Positions 1 to 6,999 of a stretch of DNA of 16,808 nucleotides are shown one piece after another. A program made the translations under genes and the position numbers. Below the pieces are notes generated by a model, which did not search any database, was not told the origin of the DNA, and saw only the letters and a program-made list of their open reading frames with translations. Source of the DNA: JBCCZC01 sp039188505. Its GTDB lineage: Bacteria > Pseudomonadota > Gammaproteobacteria > Xanthomonadales > SZUA-38. Numbering within the stretch: the stretch's first letter is position 1; each line of letters opens with the position of its first letter. The stretch lies in contig JBCCZC010000076.1 of the NCBI GenBank assembly GCA_039188505.1, forward strand, positions 1-16,808. Reading direction: 5' to 3'.

Positions 1-764
1 TCCTGGTCATCCCGAAACGGCTCCCCATCGATGTAGTACCGCCAGAACCGGATCTCATCCGCGTTGCGAAGGCCATTGCGGTCCTCCGGACCGTCGAAGA
101 CGGGCGGCGTTGGGTGGGAAGCCAGCAGGTGCAAGGTCGCGCCCCCCGGCAGCTCGACGGGGATGTCCCAGTGGCTCTTGCTCGATAGGCGCAGCACCCG
201 CTTCGCATCGTCGTCATACCAGCTCTCGCCGGTTTCCGGATCGATCGGCCAGGCGGGGGCCGGCAGCGCCGACCAGGGGAGCTCCTGGAACGTGCGCGCG
301 CCGCCGACGTCGATCGGGAGGCGCGAAAGGACCGCCATCCCGTACTGCCCCGGAAAGGCGCCGAAGCCGAACGCGTCGCCGGGACCGCCGATGGATCCGT
401 TCCGGTCGAGATCGGCGCCCGACGGGACCCCGGTGTTCACCGGCGCGGTGAACGTATGCTCGTAGCGCATGCCGTCACGATCGTCGGACCCGACGGCGAG
501 GAACCGGTCCCGGAGAAGGGTGAGCCCCGCCATATCCGGATCATGGTCGACCTCGTTGAGCAGCAACACGTCGGGGCGGACGGTCTGGATGATCGCCGCG
601 AGCTTGCGGGCTGGCCCGTGGTCGCCGGTTGCAAGTGCCGCGGCCAAGCCGCCGCTTTCCGGAAAATTCAGCGCGACGTTGAATGAGGCCACGCGCACGC
701 GGCATTCATCGGCAACGATCGCCGGGCTCGCCAGCAGCAGGGATAGCAGGACCGCGAGTCTCAT
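1..764 (-). CDS. Exported endonuclease/exonuclease/phosphatase-fold protein, 3' end beyond the window
   Basis: The frame is open from an ATG at 764-762 to the left edge, giving 254 residues with no stop, so the C-terminus is missing. Residues 1-18 form a signal peptide (MRLAVLLSLLLASPAIVA, then DE), which predicts export. The EEP (exonuclease III/DNase I-like) fold is suggested by ASFNVALN (26-33, the N-terminal Asn motif), VLLLNEVD (66-73, with Glu71 in the place of the metal-binding Glu), YGMAVLSRLPI (141-151) and LLASHPTPP (213-221). The region at 225-254 (EDRNGLRNADEIRFW) resembles EEP relatives that often total about 350-450 aa. The ATG overlaps the bpt stop as ATGA, so translation is probably coupled. 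Likely an extracellular or periplasmic phosphodiesterase or nuclease; the substrate (nucleic acid, phytate-like or phospholipid) cannot be told. The fold is well supported, the exact role is not. Confidence 0.85.
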   Translation of the reverse strand, partial: MRLAVLLSLLLASPAIVADECRVRVASFNVALNFPESGGLAAALATGDHGPARKLAAIIQTVRPDVLLLNEVDHDPDMAGLTLLRDRFLAVGSDDRDGMRYEHTFTAPVNTGVPSGADLDRNGSIGGPGDAFGFGAFPGQYGMAVLSRLPIDVGGARTFQELPWSALPAPAWPIDPETGESWYDDDAKRVLRLSSKSHWDIPVELPGGATLHLLASHPTPPVFDGPEDRNGLRNADEIRFWRYYIDGEPFRDDQ

Positions 765-1468
765 GCGGCCGGTGTGCGCCAGGCGCCGTTCTCGAAGACC
801 TCGATCGGCCGAAAGCGGCGCTTGTAGTCCATCTTCGGGTGCTCGGGAAGCCAGTAGCCGAGGTAGAGGTACGGCAGCTCCAGCGAGGCGGCGTGCTCGA
901 TCTGCTTGAGGATGCACCAGTTGCCGAGGCTGCGCACCTTCTCCTCCGGGTCGAAGAACGTGTAGACGGCGGAAAGCCCGCTCGCGAGCTGGTCGCAGAC
1001 GGCAACGGCGATGAGGCGTCGCCCGAGATGCGCCTGGACGAAGAACGAGCGCGACCACTTGCTGAGCAGAAAACCCTCGAAGTCCTCCGGTCGGGGATTG
1101 TCCATGCCACCGCCGGGATGGCGCGCGCCCAGATAGCGCCGATAGAGATCGAACACGAAATCGTCCCAAGCGGCCGGCGCGATCGACAGCGACAGGTCCT
1201 CGTTGCGCCCCAGGCAGCGTCGCTGGGCGCGGTTGGGCCGGAAGCGGGAAACATCGATCCGCGTGGCGCGACAGGCGCTGCATTGGCGGCAGTGGGGTCG
1301 GAAGACGAGGTCTCCGGCGCGGCGGAATCCCGAATGGACCACGGCGTCGTAGATCCCGTCCATGCCATCGGTCGTCGGATCGATGACGAGATTCCGCGCC
1401 TGCCGGTCGGCGTAGTAGCCGCAGCGATGTTCGAGGGTCTGGAGGACTCTGACGGTCGGCAGTGCCAT
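761..1468 (-). CDS. bpt: Aspartate/glutamate leucyltransferase (Bpt, ATE family)
   Basis: 235 aa, the full usual length. It transfers leucine from Leu-tRNA to proteins with N-terminal Asp or Glu, making substrates for ClpS/ClpAP in the N-degron pathway, in the cytoplasm. The N-terminal ATE domain has the conserved cysteines: Cys16 in HRCGYY and the Cys60-x2-Cys63-x2-Cys66 cluster (PHCRQCSACRATR). The C-terminal domain shows SKWSRSFFVQAHL (136-148), AVYTFFDP (167-174), SLGNWCILKQIE (180-191) and YLYLGYWLPEHPKMDYKRRFRP (200-221), all typical of bacterial Bpt rather than eukaryotic ATE1. The ATG at 1468 follows AGGAG by a rather long 14 nt. It is the first gene of a two-gene unit with the EEP protein, and diverges from the Sel1-protease gene 57 bp away. 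The usual neighbours of bpt (aat, clpA, infA) are not seen here. Confidence 0.95.
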   Translation of the reverse strand: MALPTVRVLQTLEHRCGYYADRQARNLVIDPTTDGMDGIYDAVVHSGFRRAGDLVFRPHCRQCSACRATRIDVSRFRPNRAQRRCLGRNEDLSLSIAPAAWDDFVFDLYRRYLGARHPGGGMDNPRPEDFEGFLLSKWSRSFFVQAHLGRRLIAVAVCDQLASGLSAVYTFFDPEEKVRSLGNWCILKQIEHAASLELPYLYLGYWLPEHPKMDYKRRFRPIEVFENGAWRTPAA

Positions 1469-1525
1469 GGGGGGTCGCTCAACTCCTGATGTGGTGTCCT
1501 ACGCCTATCCAGCCCTGTATCTTAC

Positions 1526-2989
1526 ATGGGCATGAGACCCCCGATCGCCCTGGTGGTTCTGCTGCTGGCGACGCACGTCGCGGCGCAAACCCCGTTTGAG
1601 GCGGCGCTGGCGCTCGAGGATCCCGACGACCGCCTGGACGCGATTCGGCACGCGGCCGAGCTCGGGGACCCGGCCGCGCGCCACGCACTGGCGTCGGCGA
1701 TCGCCAGCGAGAACCCCGTCGCCTCAGCGAAGTGGCTCGCCCTTGCCGCCGGCCCCCTCCGGTCGGCGGAGCAATACACCCTCGGTGTGCGCTACCTCAA
1801 CGGTGATGGGCTGAGCCAGGACTCGGAGCGCGCGGCGCTCTGGCTCGCCGAGGCGGCACGCCAGGGCCATGCCGGCGCGCAGGTCCTGCTCGCCGGCCTG
1901 CTCGATCGGGGCGACGGGATCACCTCCGACACCCGGGCAGCGGATCGGCTGCTGGAGCAGGCGGCGCGTCGCGGCTCGCTCGAAGCCCAGTTCCGGCTCT
2001 CGCAGCGACTCGGGCTGCCTCGCGGTGAGCGCTGGCTGCGGAGCGCTGCGGCCGGGGGGCATGCCGACGCCCTGCGGACGCTAGCCGTCGCCCAGGCCCA
2101 GGGCGGCGACCTGCCGCTTGACGAAGCGGCGTCACGACAGCTGCTGCACCAGGCGGCCGAACGCGGCGACCCGACGTCCATGCTGCTGCTCGGCTTCTTC
2201 CTGGCCGACGGCCGGGGCGGGCCCGAGGCGCCGGAGCAGGCGTGGTATTGGCTGCGCCGGGCAGAGATCGACGGCGAAAGCCGGGGGCGGGATCGACGCG
2301 CGGCGCTCGAGCGGTCGCTGGACGGCGTCGCGTTGATGGAGCAGGAGATCGCCGTTCGCGGGGACGTCGTTCCCCCGATCCTCGCACCTGTTGCGGGCGA
2401 TCGCGTGGTCCCCGCAACCCGGAAGCTCGGCGCGGCAACGGGCTTTCGGCTCGGCGACGATTCGGGTCTCGTGATCACGAACGCCCACGTGATCGAATCC
2501 TGCGGCGAACTCCGCCTCCCGGACGCCACGGTACTGAGGCCGCTTGCGGTCGTGGACCATGTCGACCTCGCAGTGCTTGCGGGCGCGAGCGCGTCGGGAC
2601 CGGGCCTTGGGCTGGCGACGGCGGAGCCGGCGCGGGGTACCGCCGTCACGGTCCTGAGCCATGAACAGGAAGTGGTCAGCGGCGCGGTGACCGCCCTGGA
2701 GCGGCCCGGCGGAGACGGGCGCTTCTTCCGCTTCGATGCCCGCCTTGAGCAAGGTGCGAGCGGGGGACCGGTGGTCGACCGGGCTTCGGGAAAGGTCGTG
2801 GGCGTCACGGCCGCCAAAATGACCCCCGGCGCCGCCTTCCGCCTCACGGGAAATGCCGGCGAGCCGGCCGTGTTCGCCGTCAAGGCGCCGGTGCTCGCGG
2901 CCTTCCTCGATGTCCACGGCATCGCTGTGCCCGAGCGGGCAAGCGGCTCGATCGAGTCGGCCGGAACCGCAATCGAGTGCTGGTTCTGA
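1526..2989 (+). CDS. Exported Sel1-repeat protein fused to a trypsin-like serine protease domain
   Basis: 487 aa. Residues 1-20 are a signal peptide (hydrophobic stretch ALVVLLLATHVAA, then Q21). Residues about 35-260 hold several Sel1/TPR-like helical repeats, for example YTLGVRYLNGDG (84-95), AALWLAEAARQGHAGAQVLLAGLLDRGDG (103-131) and LLHQAAERGDPTSMLLLGFFLADGRGG (206-232). From about 300 the chain is a chymotrypsin-fold (S1/HtrA-like) domain with a complete triad: His321 in VITNAHVI, Asp347 in DHVDLAVL and Ser412 in GASGGPVV. No PDZ domain follows; the protein ends soon after, with Cys326 and Cys485 as the only visible cysteines. It is probably a periplasmic or secreted protease that uses the Sel1 repeats for partner binding; the target is unknown. 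ATG 1526 or 1532 could be the start; neither has a clear Shine-Dalgarno. It converges on lysR with a gap of only 6 bp. Confidence 0.88.
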   Translation: MGMRPPIALVVLLLATHVAAQTPFEAALALEDPDDRLDAIRHAAELGDPAARHALASAIASENPVASAKWLALAAGPLRSAEQYTLGVRYLNGDGLSQDSERAALWLAEAARQGHAGAQVLLAGLLDRGDGITSDTRAADRLLEQAARRGSLEAQFRLSQRLGLPRGERWLRSAAAGGHADALRTLAVAQAQGGDLPLDEAASRQLLHQAAERGDPTSMLLLGFFLADGRGGPEAPEQAWYWLRRAEIDGESRGRDRRAALERSLDGVALMEQEIAVRGDVVPPILAPVAGDRVVPATRKLGAATGFRLGDDSGLVITNAHVIESCGELRLPDATVLRPLAVVDHVDLAVLAGASASGPGLGLATAEPARGTAVTVLSHEQEVVSGAVTALERPGGDGRFFRFDARLEQGASGGPVVDRASGKVVGVTAAKMTPGAAFRLTGNAGEPAVFAVKAPVLAAFLDVHGIAVPERASGSIESAGTAIECWF

Positions 2990-2995
2990 CGGTCG

Positions 2996-3883
2996 TTACG
3001 ATGCGTGACTGTCCCGGAGCCGCGGGTGATCCCGGAGTCCGTTCACGAGATGATCCACGAGCACCCGGACCCGGGCCGTTTGCCGGAGGTCCGGGTGGGT
3101 CAGCAGCCAAAGTTCCCCGGTCGCCTCGGGGCAGACCGGGAAGAGCCGCCTGAGATCCTGCTGATCCTGGTCGCCCGGTAGCAGGGCAATCCCGGCGCCG
3201 GCGCGTGCCAGCGCCGCCATGGTGTTCAGCTGGTTGGCGGTCCACGTGATGGCCGAGGGAAAACGCTCACGCAGCCAGCGGAAGGCGCGCAGCCGCGAGA
3301 ATTCGTCGTCGGCGCCGATGAGCGCGTGCTGGGCGAGCGCCGCTTCGTCCTCGGGCTGGCCGTTCCGCTCCAGATAGCCTGAACTCGCCGTGGCGTACCA
3401 CCGCAGGCGCGTGATCAGCCGACCCACGAGGTGTTCCGGCGGCTTCGGGGTCGCCCGCAGGGCGATGTCCGCTTCTCGCCGGGTGAGGTCGAGGTCGGCA
3501 TCGCTCACCGCGATCTCGATGCGAATCTCGGGATAGCGTGCTCGAAAGGGCACGAGAAGCTCCGGCAGGAAGGAAGCCGCCAGGTTGGCCGGCGCGGTGA
3601 TGCGAACCAGGCCCTGCAGGGCGACCTCCTGGCCAGACACCCGTCGCAGGGCCTCGTCGAGCGCGGCCTGCGCGGCTCGGGCGGGCTCCAGCATGGACTC
3701 CCCCAGCGCCGTGAGGCGATAGCCCTCGGCGAGGCGATCGAAGAGCCTGGCGCCGAGGGACGCCTCGAGGGCCTTGAGGCGGCGGAACACGGTGGAGTGA
3801 TTCACGCCGATCTGTCGTGCGGCACCGGCGAGGCTCTGCGCATCGGCGATCGCCAGGAAGACGGGAATGTCGTTCCAGTTCAT
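2996..3883 (-). CDS. LysR-family transcriptional regulator, probable regulator of the divergent doxX-dioxygenase genes
   Basis: 295 aa, the standard LysR length. The N-terminal winged HTH spans about residues 1-60, with SLAGAARQIGVNHSTVFRRL (17-36) as the helix-turn-helix and ALEASLGARLFDR (38-50) continuing into the wing. The LysR substrate-binding domain follows from about residue 90 (GLVRITAPANLAASFLPELL) to the end. It acts in the cytoplasm as a DNA-binding activator or repressor. It starts 111 bp from doxX in the opposite direction, the classical LysR arrangement, and two matching palindromes lie in that gap; one covers its own start codon, which suggests autoregulation. The sequence before the ATG (ACACTTGCA) has no Shine-Dalgarno, so expression may be low. 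The effector is not predictable. The family is certain; the regulatory target is inferred from position. Confidence 0.93.
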   Translation of the reverse strand: MNWNDIPVFLAIADAQSLAGAARQIGVNHSTVFRRLKALEASLGARLFDRLAEGYRLTALGESMLEPARAAQAALDEALRRVSGQEVALQGLVRITAPANLAASFLPELLVPFRARYPEIRIEIAVSDADLDLTRREADIALRATPKPPEHLVGRLITRLRWYATASSGYLERNGQPEDEAALAQHALIGADDEFSRLRAFRWLRERFPSAITWTANQLNTMAALARAGAGIALLPGDQDQQDLRRLFPVCPEATGELWLLTHPDLRQTARVRVLVDHLVNGLRDHPRLRDSHAS

Positions 3884-3897
3884 TGCAAGTGTGCAAT
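3882..3897. promoter_or_regulatory. Palindromic operator 1 (ATTGC-N6-GCAAT) over the lysR start codon
   Basis: ATTGCA AGTG TGCAAT is a perfect inverted repeat that includes bases of the lysR start codon (CAT on the plus strand, 3881-3883). It shares the ATTGC-N6-GCAAT pattern with the palindrome at 3921-3942. A protein bound here would block lysR transcription or translation initiation, so it is a candidate autoregulatory site for the LysR protein. The palindrome is seen directly; the binding protein is inferred. Confidence 0.6.
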
Positions 3898-3920
3898 TTT
3901 GTTTTGCCTATTTTGCGGAT

Positions 3921-3942
3921 TCTATTGCTTAATCGCAATAGA
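3921..3942. promoter_or_regulatory. Palindromic operator 2, 8-bp arms, upstream of doxX
   Basis: TCTATTGC, spacer TTAATC, GCAATAGA: perfect 8-bp arms with a 6-bp spacer. The core ATTGC-N6-GCAAT (3924-3939) is the same as in operator 1, and the two cores start 42 bp apart, close to four helical turns. The site lies 53 bp before the doxX ATG in the lysR-doxX divergent region, so it is a strong candidate binding site for the adjacent LysR protein. Confidence 0.65.
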
Positions 3943-3994
3943 TAACCTGTTCTTGCTGATTCGAAACCCACTCATCCACCGGAGCACGCAAATC

Positions 3995-4420
3995 ATGGAC
4001 AACTCGCAGCAGAACTACGGCATCACCCTTCTTCGCGTTTCCCTGGGCATCATCTACCTGGCGCATAGCGTCTATCTGAAGCTATTCGTCTTCACCCTGC
4101 CGGGCACGGCGCAGTTCTTCGAGAGTCTCGGACTACCGGCGTTCGCCGCGTACGCCGTCTTCGCCGTCGAGGCCATCGGGGGCACCGCGCTCATCCTCGG
4201 TCTGAAGACGCGCTGGGCCTCGATCGCCCTCGTGCCCGTCGCCCTCGGCGCGACCTGGGCGCATCTGGGCTCTGGCTGGCTGTTCTCCGCGCAGGGCGGG
4301 GGTTGGGAGTACCCGGCATTCCTCGCGGTCGCAACGATCGCCCAGGCGCTGCTCGGGAGCGGTGCGCTGGCCCTCGATGGGCGCCGTCCGGTTCCAGAGG
4401 CGACCCTCGCCGCGGCCTGA
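3995..4420 (+). CDS. DoxX-family inner-membrane protein
   Basis: 141 aa starting at the ATG at 3995, chosen because GGAG lies 10 nt upstream (3981-3984) and the DoxX similarity begins there; the frame stays open further upstream only by chance. Four hydrophobic segments are visible: about LLRVSLGIIYLAHSVYLKLF (12-31), AAYAVFAVEAIGGTALILGL (50-69), WASIALVPVALGATWAHLG (73-91) and FLAVATIAQALLGSGALAL (109-127). Between segments 3 and 4 lies SGWLFSAQGGGWEYP, a loop typical of the DoxX/DUF6 MauE-like fold. DoxX proteins are small quinone-linked or redox-associated membrane proteins that often sit beside oxygenases; the precise reaction is unknown. It is 59 bp ahead of the dioxygenase gene on the same strand and divergent from lysR, so it is probably the first gene of a LysR-controlled operon. 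Confidence 0.88.
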   Translation: MDNSQQNYGITLLRVSLGIIYLAHSVYLKLFVFTLPGTAQFFESLGLPAFAAYAVFAVEAIGGTALILGLKTRWASIALVPVALGATWAHLGSGWLFSAQGGGWEYPAFLAVATIAQALLGSGALALDGRRPVPEATLAAA

Positions 4421-4435
4421 CCCACACCGTTCCCC

Positions 4436-4457
4436 CGGCCGGCCCCGTGGCCGGCCG
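4436..4457 (+). other. GC-only hairpin between doxX and the dioxygenase gene
   Basis: CGGCCGGCC, loop CCGT, GGCCGGCCG: a perfect 9-bp GC stem starting 15 nt after the doxX stop and ending 10 nt before the Shine-Dalgarno AAGGAG (4467-4472) of the next gene. It has no T-run, so it is not a standard terminator. It could stabilise or partially attenuate the transcript, changing the ratio of the two products. Confidence 0.5.
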
Positions 4458-4479
4458 CTTCCGCTCAAGGAGATCTGTC

Positions 4480-5274
4480 ATGGCCCACGCAATGTTCATC
4501 TCGCACGGTTCCCCCGAAGAAGTACTGCGCGATTCGCCAGCCCGGCGGGCGTGGGACCGCCTCGGTCCATCGATCCGCGACACCTACCGCGCGATCGTCG
4601 TGATGTCGGCTCACGACGAGCACCACCAGGTCAGCGTCGGCTGGGCTGACTCCTTCGAGACCATCGACGACTTCGGCGCGATTTTCGACCGCCGTCTCCG
4701 CGACCTCCGGTACCCGGCCCGGGGCGATCGGAGGCTGGCGGCGTCGATCGGCGACCGCCTCATGGCAGACGGGATTTCCGCAAGTGTCGATCATCGCCCC
4801 GGACTCGACCACGGTGCCTGGACGGTCCTCTCGCGGCTCGATCCGGCGGCCGTTCTGCCGATCGTGCCGCTCGGCGTCATGCCGGGGGCGTCGACCGCCG
4901 ACCACCACCGACTCGGCGCGGCCCTGGCCGATCTGCCGGACGACATCCTGGTCCTGGGAAGCGGCGCCTTGACCCATCGTCTTCAGGCGGTGGCCTGGGG
5001 CGAACCGGATGCGCCCGCTCATCCGCGTACCCGGGTCTTCGCGGACTGGATCGGCGACCGCCTCGCCGCGCGCGATGACGTCCTCGCCTGGGAGCGCGAG
5101 GCGCCACACGCGCTCTGGAACCACCCGACGCCGGAGCACCTCTATCCGCTGTTCTTCGCGCTCGGCGCTGCGGGCCCGTCCCCCGCCAGCCATACGATGC
5201 ACCGCGGCTACAGTCATGCCGTACTCGCCATGGACGCCTACGCGCTGGGCGGCGCCGCTGCGGGGCTGCGCTGA
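4480..5274 (+). CDS. Class III extradiol ring-cleavage dioxygenase (LigB / DOPA 4,5-dioxygenase type)
   Basis: 264 aa from the ATG at 4480, preceded at ideal distance by AAGGAG (4467-4472); the frame is open upstream but without support. The family opens catecholic rings using non-haem Fe(II). Expected ligands are present when compared by motif with YgiD-type enzymes: His9 in FISHGSP, His45 in VMSAHDE, His166 in GSGALTHRL and His220 in NHPTPEHLYPL. The conserved LDHGAW (109-114) supplies His111, an acid/base candidate. The C-terminus SHTMHRGYSHAVLAMDAYAL (238-257) is also typical. One departure: SAHW of many relatives is SAHD here. The length matches YgiD-like proteins (about 260 aa). It is soluble and cytoplasmic. 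It sits behind doxX under likely LysR control, a setting seen for aromatic or quinone-response modules. The true substrate is unknown; activity on L-DOPA or a catechol is a family-based expectation. Confidence 0.9.
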   Translation: MAHAMFISHGSPEEVLRDSPARRAWDRLGPSIRDTYRAIVVMSAHDEHHQVSVGWADSFETIDDFGAIFDRRLRDLRYPARGDRRLAASIGDRLMADGISASVDHRPGLDHGAWTVLSRLDPAAVLPIVPLGVMPGASTADHHRLGAALADLPDDILVLGSGALTHRLQAVAWGEPDAPAHPRTRVFADWIGDRLAARDDVLAWEREAPHALWNHPTPEHLYPLFFALGAAGPSPASHTMHRGYSHAVLAMDAYALGGAAAGLR

Positions 5275-5358
5275 TCATTCGCGAAGCATGACGCCCGGGG
5301 CAGGGCGGGTGCGGCGACGGGCGGCTACACTGGTGAGACTACCGGCGAGAGAACCACC

Positions 5359-6789
5359 ATGACCCATCAGCACGACCCGGACGGCTCGCGCCTTCCGATC
5401 AAGCTCGACAGTACATCCAACGCCGAATACGAGCCCATTCCGCTCGAGCCCCACAACCAGTGCGCCAACGTGCTTGCCCACGACGCTGCGACGACCAACG
5501 CCCGTCGCCTGTCGCTGACGCGGCGTGATTTCATGGTCGGCGCCTGCGGGGCCGCCAGCACGTTGCTAGCGATCAACGAGGCCAACGCGGCTGCGGGGCG
5601 GCAGGGCGGCTACTTCGACCTTTCGAGCGACAGCGCCCTCGATGACCAGCTCGCGCAGGCGACGCTCGGCAAGCAGGAGTTCATCTTCGACGTGCAGGGG
5701 CACTACGTACCGCCGAACGTTGCCGTGTCGCGCAAGCAGGAGTGCTCGAGCGCTCATGAGTACGTGGATCGCGAGTACATGCGCTGCCTCGGCGCCGACG
5801 CGTTCATCAAGGATGTCTTCCTCGACAGCGACACGGACATGATGGTGCTGTCCTTCGTCCCGTCGCTACGCGATGCCGAGCCCCTCACGATCGAGGAGGC
5901 CAATGCGACCCGCGAGATCGTCGACAAGATGGAGGGTGCCCACCGGCTCATGCTGCACGGACGGGTCAATCCGAACCAGGAAGGCGACATCGAGGACATG
6001 GCGCGCCTGGCCGAGACCTTCAGCATCAGCGCCTGGAAGACCTACACCCAGTGGGGACCGGAAGGCGATGGCTTCTGGATGACCGACGACATCGGCGTGC
6101 GCTTCGTCGAGCGCGCCCGCGAGGTCGGGGTGAAGAATATCTGCATCCACAAGGGGATTCCCTTCGGCCGCCGTTCCTACGAGCACTCGCTCTGCACGGA
6201 TATCGGGCCGATCGCCCGCCAGTTCCCGGACGTCAACTTCCTGATCTACCACTCCGGCTGGATTCCCGGACGGTCCGAAGGCCCCTATGATCCCGAGCGA
6301 GGTGAGGGGATCGACGAGCTGATCCGATCCGTCGAAGCCGCGGGGCTGGGGCATGGCAGCAACGTCTATGCAGAACTCGGCAGCACCTGGCGAGGGCTTC
6401 TGCGCGACGTCGACTCCGCCGCGCACGGCATCGGCAAGCTGGTAAAACACCTCGGTCCGGAGAACGTCCTCTGGGGCACCGACTCCATCTGGTACGGCTC
6501 ACCGCAGGACCAGATCCAGGCGTTTCGATCGTTCCAGATCGCCGAGGCGCTCCAGGAAGAGCACGGCTACGGGGCGATCACGGATGAGCTGCGCGCGAGG
6601 ATCTTCGGCCTCAATGCGCTCAAGCCCTATGGCATCAGCCGCGAGGAGGCCGAGCAGCGTGCGGGCAACGACGTTGTCTCGCAGCATCGCGTGGCCTACA
6701 GCGAGGCGCCGGATCCTCACTACCTCACCTACGGTCCGCGCAACCGGCGGGAATTCCTGCGGTTCCTGGCTATCGGCGAGCAGCCCTAG
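5359..6789 (+). CDS. Tat-exported amidohydrolase (amidohydrolase_2 / TIM-barrel metal-dependent hydrolase)
   Basis: 476 aa. A twin-arginine motif TRRDFM (54-59) is followed by the hydrophobic stretch VGACGAASTLLA (60-71) and a likely cleavage at NAAA (76-79), so the mature protein would be periplasmic. The arginine pair is unusually far in, after a 54-residue hydrophilic n-region; no Met before Met59 offers a shorter start. The barrel begins at FIFDVQGHYVPP (108-119): the usual first HxH pair is replaced by Gln113-x-His115, as in some members of the amidohydrolase_2 (decarboxylase/hydrolase) group. Other candidate ligands are His264 (ICIHKG), His298 (IYHSGW) and Asp375 (LWGTDSIWYGSP). Lys227 (AWKTYTQWGP) is another conserved-looking residue. 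The end of the domain, RIFGLNALKPYGI (414-426), is typical of the family. Reaction and substrate unknown. It lies 84 bp after the dioxygenase gene; a weak TACACT (5326-5331) could be a -10 of its own. Confidence 0.87.
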   Translation: MTHQHDPDGSRLPIKLDSTSNAEYEPIPLEPHNQCANVLAHDAATTNARRLSLTRRDFMVGACGAASTLLAINEANAAAGRQGGYFDLSSDSALDDQLAQATLGKQEFIFDVQGHYVPPNVAVSRKQECSSAHEYVDREYMRCLGADAFIKDVFLDSDTDMMVLSFVPSLRDAEPLTIEEANATREIVDKMEGAHRLMLHGRVNPNQEGDIEDMARLAETFSISAWKTYTQWGPEGDGFWMTDDIGVRFVERAREVGVKNICIHKGIPFGRRSYEHSLCTDIGPIARQFPDVNFLIYHSGWIPGRSEGPYDPERGEGIDELIRSVEAAGLGHGSNVYAELGSTWRGLLRDVDSAAHGIGKLVKHLGPENVLWGTDSIWYGSPQDQIQAFRSFQIAEALQEEHGYGAITDELRARIFGLNALKPYGISREEAEQRAGNDVVSQHRVAYSEAPDPHYLTYGPRNRREFLRFLAIGEQP

Positions 6790-6865
6790 GTCCCGGAATT
6801 GCTCCCCGGGCCGGTCCCCGTCCGGCATGCGAACGGCGTGGCGCACGTCTCCCGGGGCGCGAGAC

Positions 6866-6899
6866 CGAAAAAGAAAGCCGCCGGCGTCGGCCGGCGGCT
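6866..6899 (-). terminator. Rho-independent terminator for the His/Tyr-rich gene
   Basis: AGCCGCCGGC (6876-6885), loop GTCG, GCCGGCGGCT (6890-6899) is a perfect 10-bp stem. Read on the minus strand it is followed by TTTCTTTTTC (complement of 6867-6876), the run expected after an intrinsic terminator. It stands about 100 bp downstream of the minus-strand gene ending at 7000. On the plus strand there is no T-run, so it is directional. The rest of 6790-6999 holds no gene that I can support; the amidohydrolase gene ends there without a clear terminator of its own. Confidence 0.75.
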
Positions 6900-6999
6900 C
6901 AGGGCTCTGCGGATCGCGGCCCGGCCCGGTAGGCCGGTACCGCGCGGAGTGTGTGATGGTGCAGAAGCCGTTGATCGTTACAGGGGGTTTCCCGCCCGG

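Noticed and set aside
1792..2922. A 376-codon minus-strand frame over the Sel1-protease gene
   Set aside because: Ser/Arg/Pro/Ala-rich shadow of a GC-rich gene with an intact catalytic triad on the other strand.
3431..3994. Long upstream extension of the doxX frame through lysR
   Set aside because: It is antisense to the LysR gene; the Shine-Dalgarno and the family similarity begin at 3995.
5303..5331. A sigma-70 promoter before the amidohydrolase gene
   Set aside because: TACACT is acceptable as a -10 box but no -35-like hexamer stands 16-18 bp upstream; not called.
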